A stretch of 5,756 nt of DNA from Pseudomonadota bacterium. GTDB lineage: Bacteria; Pseudomonadota; Alphaproteobacteria; Acetobacterales; Acetobacteraceae. The notes beneath the pieces are model-generated. The model saw only the letters and a program-made list of their open reading frames with translations. It ran no database searches and had not been told where the DNA came from. Made by a program: the position numbers and the translations under genes. Positions 1 through 4,715 of the stretch are shown in pieces (position 1 is the stretch's first letter; every line of letters begins with the position of its first letter). Location: positions 1-5,756 of the forward strand of contig JAJZEG010000416.1 of the NCBI GenBank assembly GCA_021828605.1, read 5' to 3'.

Positions 1-711
1 ATAGCGCACATGCTCAGCCATTTCCTGCGGCCCGGTCGCACAATTCAAGCCAATCAACGGCACATCAAGCGCTTGGATCACCGTGGTCGCGGCGGCGATA
101 TCGGGGCCAACCAGCAGCGTGCCGGTGGTTTCCACCGTCACTTGCACAAAAATCGGGGTGTTGGTGCGCAATTCAGCGCGGGCGATTTTCGCGCCATTCA
201 CTGCGGCTTTGATTTGCAGCGTGTCCTGGCAGGTTTCGATCAAAATCGCGTCAACCCCGCCTTCAATCAGCCCCCGGCATTGTTCGGCCAGCGCGGCTTC
301 GAGCGGATCATAGGCGATATTGCCCAAGGTCGGCAGCTTGGTGCCCGGCCCGACCGAGCCGATCACATACCGGTCCCGCTGATCGGCAAAACTTTCCGCC
401 GCCTCGCGCGCCAGTTCGGCGGCAATGCGGTTGATCTCGCGCGCTCGCGCGCCGAGCTGGAACTCCTCCAGCGTGATCGGCGAGCCGCCGAAACTATTAG
501 TCTCGACCATATCTGCCCCGGCGGCGAAATAGCCGCGATGGATTTCGCGCACCAAATCCGGGCGCGATAGGTTCAACACCTCGGTGCAGTTTTCCTTGTC
601 CCAATAATCGCGCTCGACATCGAGCGTTAGCGCTTGAACGCGCGAACCCATGCCGCCATCGCATAGCAGCACGCGGTTTTTCAGGGCGTCGAGGAGATGA
701 GGTCTGGTCAT
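1..711 (-). CDS. metH: Methionine synthase, cobalamin-dependent, N-terminal homocysteine-binding part (partial, runs off left edge)
   Basis: MetH transfers a methyl group from methyltetrahydrofolate via cobalamin to homocysteine in the cytoplasm, the last step of methionine synthesis. The 237 visible residues, starting at ATG 711, form most of the homocysteine S-methyltransferase barrel. Visible hallmarks are LLCDGGMGSRVQ at about 15-26, ETNSFGGSPITL at about 70-81, GSVGPGTKLPT at about 118-128 and IGLNCATGP at about 220-228. Cys224 in the last motif corresponds to the first of the three zinc-ligand cysteines of the family. The other two would lie beyond the edge. Full MetH is usually about 1,150-1,230 residues, but some alphaproteobacteria split it, so the window cannot show whether the folate, cobalamin and reactivation domains follow. 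I see no Shine-Dalgarno upstream of this ATG. The gene is divergent from the CobW-like gene at 786. A stand-alone homocysteine or betaine methyltransferase is less likely given these motifs. Confidence 0.93.
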   Translation of the reverse strand, partial: MTRPHLLDALKNRVLLCDGGMGSRVQALTLDVERDYWDKENCTEVLNLSRPDLVREIHRGYFAAGADMVETNSFGGSPITLEEFQLGARAREINRIAAELAREAAESFADQRDRYVIGSVGPGTKLPTLGNIAYDPLEAALAEQCRGLIEGGVDAILIETCQDTLQIKAAVNGAKIARAELRTNTPIFVQVTVETTGTLLVGPDIAAATTVIQALDVPLIGLNCATGPQEMAEHVRY

Positions 712-785
712 GCTATAACGCCATATAGGATGTATCGCGTGAATCCAACGCGCAAACCCAACATGGAAGGCGTGACGGCAGCGAA

Positions 786-1145
786 ATGGCGAGGCAAGCG
801 GATCAGCGGATCGAACTGGTGTTTGGCGGGCCGGTTGCGCCTGCGGATGCAATAGTGCTGGCGGGCAACGGCCCGGCGCCGCAGGCCATTGCGATCGAAC
901 GATTTTCCTCAACAGCCCCCCTCGGTCATGGGGTCGCGTGCGCCTGCTGTGCGCCGCGCAGCCAAGCCAGCCTGGCCCTGACGCGCTTGTTTCTGGCCCG
1001 CGCGCGCGGCGAAGTGGCCTGGTTCAAACGGGTGGTGGTGTTGGCCGATCCGGCGACGCAGGCCGCGCTGCGGGCGGTTTTGGCCGATGATGTGCTGACC
1101 CGTGCGCGGTTCGTGCTGGCCGAGCACGGCGCAAAATCACCCTGA
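786..1145 (+). CDS. Short CobW-like protein with a CxCC motif and no P-loop (putative metal-related, function unknown)
   Basis: This 119-residue protein is not firmly recognised. Its order of elements resembles the GTPase domain of CobW/COG0523 metallochaperones: an N-terminal beta-strand region RIELVFGGP (8-16), a CACC motif at 52-55 where CobW proteins carry their metal-binding CxCC, a helix LALTRLFLARARGE (about 63-76), then FKRVVVLADPA (80-90) and LADDVLTRARFVL (99-111). The last two recall the family pattern of a hydrophobic strand, ADPA, and a following helix. The Walker A motif expected near the N-terminus is absent (GGPVAPADA instead of GxxGxGKT), and the C-terminal CobW domain is missing. 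GTP binding is therefore unlikely, which suggests a degenerate or accessory domain. It is divergent from metH, a zinc and B12 enzyme, which fits a metal-related role but proves nothing. The start at 786 is the first plausible in-frame one after the stop at 726. Its ribosome site is weak. High third-position GC supports real coding. Confidence 0.6.
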   Translation: MARQADQRIELVFGGPVAPADAIVLAGNGPAPQAIAIERFSSTAPLGHGVACACCAPRSQASLALTRLFLARARGEVAWFKRVVVLADPATQAALRAVLADDVLTRARFVLAEHGAKSP

Positions 1146-1149
1146 CTAA

Positions 1150-1168
1150 TTGTTAGTTATATTGACAA
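1150..1168. repeat. Imperfect inverted repeat overlapping the -35 element (possible operator)
   Basis: TTGTTA (1150-1155) and TGACAA (1163-1168) form an inverted repeat with 5 of 6 positions matching and a 7-base spacer. The right arm covers most of the TTGACA -35 box at 1162-1167. A dimeric regulator bound here would block RNA polymerase, and the adjacent gene encodes a small helix-turn-helix protein. The size and AT-rich character fit an operator, but short imperfect repeats also arise by chance. Confidence 0.3.
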
Positions 1169-1190
1169 TCTGACGCGGGCCTGTTATCAA
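1162..1190 (+). promoter_or_regulatory. Sigma70-type promoter for the HTH/DUF6362 pair
   Basis: A perfect -35 box TTGACA (1162-1167) is followed by a 17-base spacer and TATCAA (1185-1190), which matches 4 of 6 positions of the -10 consensus. Transcription would start near 1197, giving a leader of about 19 bases that contains the Shine-Dalgarno AGGAG (1205-1209), 6 bases before ATG 1216. So consensus-like a promoter stands out in a GC-rich alphaproteobacterial background and is typical of phage or mobile genes. Confidence 0.6.
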
Positions 1191-1215
1191 GCTCCTTACA
1201 GCACAGGAGCAAACC

Positions 1216-1533
1216 ATGCCCGACCGCCTCACTTGGACCCCAGCCGCCGATGCAACGATCCTCACCATGCGCGCATACGGTGCGACCTGGTCCACGATTG
1301 CGACCGCGCTCGGTCTATCGCGCAACAGCATCATCGAGCGGGGCCGCCGCATTAACGCCTGTGGCGGACCAAGAAACCTCACGCGGCCTGCCCGTCCACC
1401 GGTTGCCGAACCAAACCGCGAAGCGTTGCCCGCCGGCCATCCGCTGGCCTGGAGCGTGTTGACCGAAAACACCCTGCTCGACGGCACGCTCTATGTGCCG
1501 CTCTCCGCCCGGCGCTTGGAGAGCCAGCGATGA
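1216..1533 (+). CDS. Small helix-turn-helix protein, AsnC/GcrA-like N-terminus, phage-type
   Basis: This 105-residue protein has a DNA-binding N-terminus. WTPAADATILTMRAYG (7-22) is followed by TWSTIATALGLS (24-35) and a recognition helix SRNSIIERGRRI (35-46). The pattern resembles the N-terminal HTH of GcrA (WT...L..LW..G.S...IA..LG.SRNAVIGK) and small proteins often labelled AsnC-family in alphaproteobacterial prophages. The C-terminal half is proline-rich (LTRPARPPVAEP, 55-66) and ends in a conserved-looking segment, LPAGHPLAWSVLTENTLLDG (71-90). No ligand-binding RAM domain of true AsnC/Lrp is present. The start is well supported by AGGAG with 6-base spacing. The stop overlaps the next start as ATGA (1530-1533), implying translational coupling. 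Likely a transcriptional regulator of a prophage-derived module, possibly acting on the inverted repeat at its own promoter. The target is unknown. Confidence 0.75.
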   Translation: MPDRLTWTPAADATILTMRAYGATWSTIATALGLSRNSIIERGRRINACGGPRNLTRPARPPVAEPNREALPAGHPLAWSVLTENTLLDGTLYVPLSARRLESQR

Positions 1534-2096
1534 TCGCCGCAGGCGCGGCCCACACCCCGTCCCAAGCGCGCGCGCATCCGCCCGGCGCGCTCCTGGGCTC
1601 GGGCGTGACCATCACCCCGCGCGTCACCGATAAAGCATCGATTTTGAGCACCCCTGATCCGCTGCAAACCCTGATCGATCGGCTGGAACAAGCGGGCGCC
1701 ACCTTGCTCGCTCTGCCCGCAAGCGGCCATTCAACCCGGCTGCGCATGACCCGCTATGAATGCGTGCATGATGCGGTCGCCGCCTATGGCTGGCAGCCCG
1801 CCCGGCTCTGCCCGGTTCACCCCTCGAACAGCGCGATTGATCAGATGGATGAAAGCTGGGCCTGGCTCGCGCTGATCCCCGAGCCGCAAGCCATGCTGCG
1901 CCGGATTGTCGGTGCCCGCGCCTTGGTACATCCGATCACCTTGCGCCATCTCTATCCCTGGCGCCGCCTCGCAAGCTTGCTCGGGGCCGACCATAAATCG
2001 ATCCAACGCTGGCACCAGGAAGGCCTCAAACTCATCCTCGCCGGGCTGACACGCTCAACCGATACCGGGCCCAAACGCGCTGCCGCCGGGAAATAA
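1530..2096 (+). CDS. DUF6362-like protein with C-terminal HTH, phage-associated, function unknown
   Basis: This 188-residue protein is translationally coupled to the preceding HTH gene through an ATGA overlap. The first 43 residues look unstructured. From about 44 it follows the layout I associate with DUF6362 proteins of prophages: PLQTLIDRLEQAGATLLALP (44-63), a conserved stretch RMTRYECVHDAVAAYGW (72-88), SAIDQMDESWAWLALI (101-116), and a helical region of RRIVGARALVHP type (124-135). It ends in a helix-turn-helix, YPWRRLASLLGADHKSIQRW (142-161), whose form (R.LA..LG......R) resembles sigma-factor region 4 or small-terminase DNA-binding domains. DNA binding, as a regulator or packaging-type protein, is inference. 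The coding tail after about residue 176 runs 42 bases into the 3' end of the convergent lipoprotein gene. The family name is from memory of its pattern, with moderate certainty. Confidence 0.75.
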   Translation: MIAAGAAHTPSQARAHPPGALLGSGVTITPRVTDKASILSTPDPLQTLIDRLEQAGATLLALPASGHSTRLRMTRYECVHDAVAAYGWQPARLCPVHPSNSAIDQMDESWAWLALIPEPQAMLRRIVGARALVHPITLRHLYPWRRLASLLGADHKSIQRWHQEGLKLILAGLTRSTDTGPKRAAAGK

Positions 2097-2672
2097 ATAT
2101 CGGCTGGCAAACATGGTGGCGTGGTTGGCAATCGGCATCGCCGGAAACTGCGCCAACAGCGCCAGGGTGCGCGCAGGCCCCAGGGTGAAAGCCGGGCTGG
2201 TCAAAGCCTGCACCGCCCCCGCTTGGTCGCCGCGCCCCAGCGCCTGCGATGCGCCGACCAAATCATCGACCACGGTCTGCGATGGGGTGCCCGGCACAAT
2301 CCCCAACTGCCGCCGCACCGCACTGCGCGCCTCCAGCATTTGCTGCTTGGCCAGGCTATTCATGCTCAACCAGCGCCCACCGGTCGCGAATTGCCCGGCC
2401 ATCGCATCGAGGGACGCCACCGCCAACGCCATCCGCGCCGGATGGCCCTGCATCGCGCGCGGATGGGCAAAGGCCGATGTCGCGTCATCAATCGCCGCAA
2501 TCGCCGGATCTTCGCCTATCGCGGTGTGGGAAAAACTATTGGTCGGCATATACCCCACCGACGGCCCCGGTTGCTCCAGCGCGCAACCGCTCAACCCGAG
2601 CGCGACCGCAAAGCCCGCCGCAATCAGCCCAACTCGTCTCGATCCAAAAACATCTTGAATTCTGCGCCGCAT
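2055..2672 (-). CDS. Putative outer-membrane lipoprotein of unknown function
   Basis: This 205-residue protein starts with a lipoprotein signal peptide: basic n-region MRRRIQDVFGSRR (1-13), hydrophobic stretch VGLIAAGFAVALG (14-26) and lipobox LSGC (27-30), with Cys30 as the lipidated residue. Alanine follows the cysteine, so the Lol system should send it to the outer membrane. The mature part is alanine-rich and mostly helical: a segment around 57-69, the ARMALAVASLDAMAGQFATG region (79-98), and LAKQQMLEARSAVRRQLGI (108-126). It ends in a short glycine-rich tail. No family is recognised. The frame stays open upstream to 2858, but ATG 2672 is chosen because the signal peptide begins there. 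No Shine-Dalgarno precedes it, and a possible promoter would make the mRNA leaderless. It overlaps the DUF6362-like gene tail to tail and diverges from the membrane gene at 2691. Confidence 0.75.
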   Translation of the reverse strand: MRRRIQDVFGSRRVGLIAAGFAVALGLSGCALEQPGPSVGYMPTNSFSHTAIGEDPAIAAIDDATSAFAHPRAMQGHPARMALAVASLDAMAGQFATGGRWLSMNSLAKQQMLEARSAVRRQLGIVPGTPSQTVVDDLVGASQALGRGDQAGAVQALTSPAFTLGPARTLALLAQFPAMPIANHATMFASRYLFPGGSAFGPGIG

Positions 2673-2684
2673 ATTTTGTATGAT
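2655..2684 (+). promoter_or_regulatory. Candidate sigma70 promoter giving a leaderless mRNA for the 2691 gene
   Basis: TTGAAT (2655-2660, 4 of 6 consensus positions) is followed by an 18-base spacer and TATGAT (2679-2684, 5 of 6). With the usual 6-base gap from the -10 box, transcription would start at 2691, the A of the ATG. This explains why that gene has no Shine-Dalgarno. The -35 box lies inside the start of the divergent lipoprotein gene. Confidence 0.5.
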
Positions 2685-2707
2685 TGGTCGATGCAGCGCG
2701 ATGTCAA
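2680..2707 (-). promoter_or_regulatory. Candidate overlapping promoter for the lipoprotein gene, leaderless
   Basis: On the minus strand a perfect TTGACA (2707-2702) is followed by a 16-base spacer and AATCAT (2685-2680, 4 of 6 positions). The predicted start is about 2673, one base before ATG 2672, so the lipoprotein mRNA would be leaderless or nearly so. Its -10 box shares bases 2680-2684 with the -10 box of the opposite promoter. The weak -10 and short spacer lower confidence. Confidence 0.35.
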
Positions 2708-3179
2708 TGAAATTGGAGACCGAATCCTTATCGCTCCAACGGATGTGATGATAAGGATGCTCAAAATTACGCTGCCAATCTATCTTGTCATAACGGCAAT
2801 CCAGATCATGGATTTTATCGCCCGACTCAACCATCCGCCGCATCCCGGATCGACCCAATCGCCGATCTTTGCTCTGGTCATGTCTATTATTGGTTTCGTT
2901 TCATTTTCTGGCCTTCTCTATGAGAAAGCGATCCGCCCGCCCCGGATCGAACTCACCCAAGCCGGGATCACCAAATTCAGCCCGTTCAGCCGCCGACAAT
3001 TCTGGCCCTGGACCGTCGTCGGCACGTTCCACCGTGGATCGCGCCCAGGCTGCATTGAAGCGCCGCGCACCGATGATCCATCGTCATTCGTCTATCTGCC
3101 GGAATGGATTCTCAATGAGAACAGAACCTTGATCACAATTTTGAACGATTATCACGCTAACCGAGTGTCCTGCCCCTGA
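2691..3179 (+). CDS. Membrane protein with two TM helices and a C-terminal PH-like domain (paralog 1)
   Basis: This 162-residue protein has a short N-terminal region (1-22), a first membrane helix LKITLPIYLVITAIQIMDFI (24-43), a loop with HPPHPGS, and a second helix IFALVMSIIGFVSFSGLLY (59-77). From RPPRIELTQAGITKFSPF (82-99) a beta-rich cytoplasmic domain follows, with FWPWTVV (104-110) and a closing helix region LPEWILNENRTLITILNDYH (136-155). This layout matches small bacterial membrane proteins with PH-like (bPH, YcxB or STM3941-type) domains. Their roles are mostly unknown. It is a paralog of the next gene, sharing the RP.ieltq.glt strand, a W near the middle and LN.Y at the end. ATG 2691 has no Shine-Dalgarno but sits where the upstream -10 box predicts the mRNA start. 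The next in-frame ATG, 2748, has no ribosome site either. Base composition is much poorer in GC than in the flanking genes. Confidence 0.75.
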   Translation: MQRDVNEIGDRILIAPTDVMIRMLKITLPIYLVITAIQIMDFIARLNHPPHPGSTQSPIFALVMSIIGFVSFSGLLYEKAIRPPRIELTQAGITKFSPFSRRQFWPWTVVGTFHRGSRPGCIEAPRTDDPSSFVYLPEWILNENRTLITILNDYHANRVSCP

Positions 3180-3200
3180 AATTCATTGGATGAATTCAGG
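3175..3200. terminator. Hairpin overlapping the stop codon of the 2691 gene, without a U-tract
   Basis: CCTGAAATTCAT (3175-3186) pairs with ATGAATTCAGG (3190-3200) around a TGG loop, giving 11 base pairs with one bulged A. The stop codon TGA (3177-3179) is inside the left arm. No run of T follows on either strand, so it is not a classical intrinsic terminator. It may stabilise the mRNA end, reduce read-through to the paralog, or act with Rho. The stem itself is clear. Confidence 0.45.
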
Positions 3201-3245
3201 ATACTGGGACATTTGGCGTAGTTATCTAACTGAACAGGAGATTTA

Positions 3246-3698
3246 ATGACGCTCGATGAGAAAATCACGATTATGGCTCAGCATTCCAGAATCAGGTCCT
3301 GGTCTGTCTCTGCCGGATTTGGCGCTTTAGCGATTCTGATTGTCATCAACGTGATGCAAACGCCGCATTTGACCGGTAAATTTATGATTCCCCCGCCCAG
3401 TACGATTTTCCAATTCCTTCAGGTCATCCCGCTATTTTGGATCGCATATCGGTATTTTATCGCGCGTCCTCGGCTCGAAATCACCCAAACCGCACTAACC
3501 ATCATTAATGATCTCGGCGGAGAGCGGCATTATCAATGGGCCAATCTCGCATCCTTCCAACCAACCCCTCAGCCGCGCACAATCGAAGCGCGTCGCCTCG
3601 ACAAGCCGGACGTGCCGGTGCGCATTGATGGACACAGGTACAAGGTCGATCAGCCGCTGATATCCTACCTGAACGCCTATCGGACATCGATCAGTTAA
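3246..3698 (+). CDS. Membrane protein with two TM helices and a C-terminal PH-like domain (paralog 2)
   Basis: This 150-residue protein has a charged N-terminus (1-18), a first membrane helix WSVSAGFGALAILIVINVM (19-37), a second helix around IFQFLQVIPLFWIAYRYFI (54-72) and a PH-like cytoplasmic domain from RPRLEITQTALTIIND (74-89) through YQWANLASF (96-104) to VDQPLISYLNAYR (134-146). It aligns end to end with the preceding protein, so the two are probably a tandem duplication that has diverged widely. A good Shine-Dalgarno AGGAG (3236-3240), 5 bases before ATG 3246, supports the start, in contrast with the SD-less first paralog. The 66-base gap to the upstream gene holds a hairpin and no clear promoter, so co-transcription is possible. 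Its stop is only 4 bases from the stop of convergent argC. Codon and base use are less GC-rich than in argC and secB. Function unknown; membrane-associated sensing or interaction is speculation. Confidence 0.8.
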   Translation: MTLDEKITIMAQHSRIRSWSVSAGFGALAILIVINVMQTPHLTGKFMIPPPSTIFQFLQVIPLFWIAYRYFIARPRLEITQTALTIINDLGGERHYQWANLASFQPTPQPRTIEARRLDKPDVPVRIDGHRYKVDQPLISYLNAYRTSIS

Positions 3699-3702
3699 TG
3701 GC

Positions 3703-4635
3703 CTACCTACCCGCCCCATCAGGCAAACCAAGCATCAACCCGATATTCTGCACCGCCGCACCGGCGGCACCTTTGCCTAAATTATCCAGCCGGGCCACCA
3801 GCACTGCCTGGCTTTCCGCCTCGTTTTCAAACACATAAACTTCCATCAGGTCTGAACCGCTGATCGGATCGGGTTGCAGGCGCTGATCCACCGGCGGGCG
3901 ACGCACTTGGACCAGCCTGGTTGCGTGATAGCGCTCATCGAACACCGAATTGATTTCCCGTGCGGTGGGCCTGCCGGGGAGTGCGTCGAGATGCAACGGC
4001 ACCATCACCACCATGCCTTGCCGGAAATGACCCACCGAGGGCACGAAAATCGGTCGGGCGGTCAGCCCGGAATGGCGCATAATTTCAGGGATATGTTTAT
4101 GATTGAGCGACAACCCATACAGCTCAAAAGCCGGGCCACCGGCCTGTTCATGATCGGCAATCATCGCCTTGCCGCCGCCGGAATAGCCCGAGATACCCTG
4201 GATGCTGAGCGGGTAGTCGGGCGGGATCAGCCCGGCATCGATCAAGGGCCGCAGCAAAGCAATCGCCCCGGTGGCGTAGCAGCCCGGATTGGCGACGCGC
4301 GGTGCTGCGGTAATTTTCGCGGCTTGCCCGGCAGCGAGTTCAGCAAACCCATACGCCCATCCCGGCGCAACCCGGTGCGCGGTGCTGGCATCGAGCAATT
4401 TGGGCGCAGCACTGCCGAGCCCCTCAATCATATCAGCCGCCTCGCGCGCCGCTTCATCGGGGAGACACAAGACCACTAAATCGACCTCTGCCATCAGCGC
4501 GCGCCGCGCCGCCCGGTCGCGCCGCGCCGCCGCATCTAGGCTGCGCACAACAACGCCGCTCAAGCCGCGCAGCCGTTGCCTGATCTCAAGCCCGGTGGTT
4601 CCCGCCTCGCCATCAATGAACAGGGTCTTGGTCAT
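3703..4635 (-). CDS. argC: N-acetyl-gamma-glutamyl-phosphate reductase, type 2
   Basis: ArgC reduces N-acetylglutamyl-5-phosphate with NADPH to N-acetylglutamate 5-semialdehyde, the third step of arginine synthesis, in the cytoplasm. The protein has 310 residues, the usual length of the shorter type 2 form. Seen in order: the dinucleotide-binding loop GEAGTTGLEI (9-18) after LFID; VDLVVLCLPDEAA (51-63); LLDASTAHRV (80-89); WAYGFAEL (93-100); the catalytic segment ANPGCYATGA with Cys119; SGYSGGGKAM (149-158); and LNHKHIPEI (177-185) with the active-site histidine region. The start at 4635 is supported by AGAGGA (4648-4643), 7 bases upstream. It diverges from secB, 80 bases away, and converges on the membrane gene at 3246-3698. 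Residues about 35-46 carry an in-frame tandem repeat rich in Ala, Arg and Asp. No other arg genes are in the window, so arginine genes are scattered here. Confidence 0.95.
   Translation of the reverse strand: MTKTLFIDGEAGTTGLEIRQRLRGLSGVVVRSLDAAARRDRAARRALMAEVDLVVLCLPDEAAREAADMIEGLGSAAPKLLDASTAHRVAPGWAYGFAELAAGQAAKITAAPRVANPGCYATGAIALLRPLIDAGLIPPDYPLSIQGISGYSGGGKAMIADHEQAGGPAFELYGLSLNHKHIPEIMRHSGLTARPIFVPSVGHFRQGMVVMVPLHLDALPGRPTAREINSVFDERYHATRLVQVRRPPVDQRLQPDPISGSDLMEVYVFENEAESQAVLVARLDNLGKGAAGAAVQNIGLMLGLPDGAGR
4500..4535. repeat. Two-copy 18-base tandem repeat inside argC
   Basis: The 14-base string CGCGCCGCGCCGCC occurs at 4500-4513 and again at 4518-4531, a period of 18 bases, so a duplication keeps the reading frame. 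On the minus strand it encodes the repeated AARRDR/AARRAL segment of ArgC near residues 36-47. It is probably a small slippage duplication in a surface helix of a GC-rich gene. Confidence 0.6.
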
Positions 4636-4715
4636 AGGTTAATCCTCTGTGGCCATGCTGGCACCAAACGATGCGCTGTGCTACCCGGGCGCGACATTTG
4701 CAACGGAGATCAACC

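Noticed and set aside
10..570. Plus-strand 186-residue open frame over metH
   Set aside because: The minus strand gives unmistakable MetH motifs through the whole stretch. The plus frame is a His/Arg/Gln-rich shadow.
712..785. Promoter or SAM/SAH riboswitch for metH in the metH-CobW-like gap
   Set aside because: Only weak -10-like TATATG and TATAAC strings without good -35 boxes are seen, and 74 bases show no recognisable riboswitch core.
763..853. Short open frame from ATG 763 (30 codons)
   Set aside because: It overlaps the better-supported 786 frame, has no recognisable content and ends at TAG.
1183..1193. Shared GTTATC-A-CT string before the 1216 gene (1183-1193) and the 3246 gene (3221-3231)
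   Set aside because: Nine of 11 bases match, but the second copy has no convincing -35 box, so a common control site is not supported.
1379..2015. Minus-strand open frames opposite the HTH and DUF6362-like genes
   Set aside because: Compositionally biased (Arg, Ala, Gly), without ribosome sites, and opposite a coupled gene pair with a promoter and Shine-Dalgarno.
2673..2858. N-terminal extension of the lipoprotein to ATG 2858
   Set aside because: It would bury the signal peptide 62 residues inside and lies opposite the coding sequence of the membrane gene, so ATG 2672 is preferred.
2121..3179. Long open plus-strand frame that would extend the first membrane protein to 352 residues
   Set aside because: The part before 2691 lies opposite the lipoprotein gene and encodes a low-complexity Arg/His/Gln/Pro-rich sequence typical of a GC-rich shadow frame. 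Membrane-protein features begin only after 2691.
3874..4479. Plus-strand open frame over argC
   Set aside because: It is opposite a well-supported argC, with a run of histidines from CAC/CAT shadow codons and no family resemblance.
4659..4674. Sigma54-like TGGCAC upstream of secB
   Set aside because: The GG and GC elements are 11 rather than 10 bases apart and the TTGCA part does not match.
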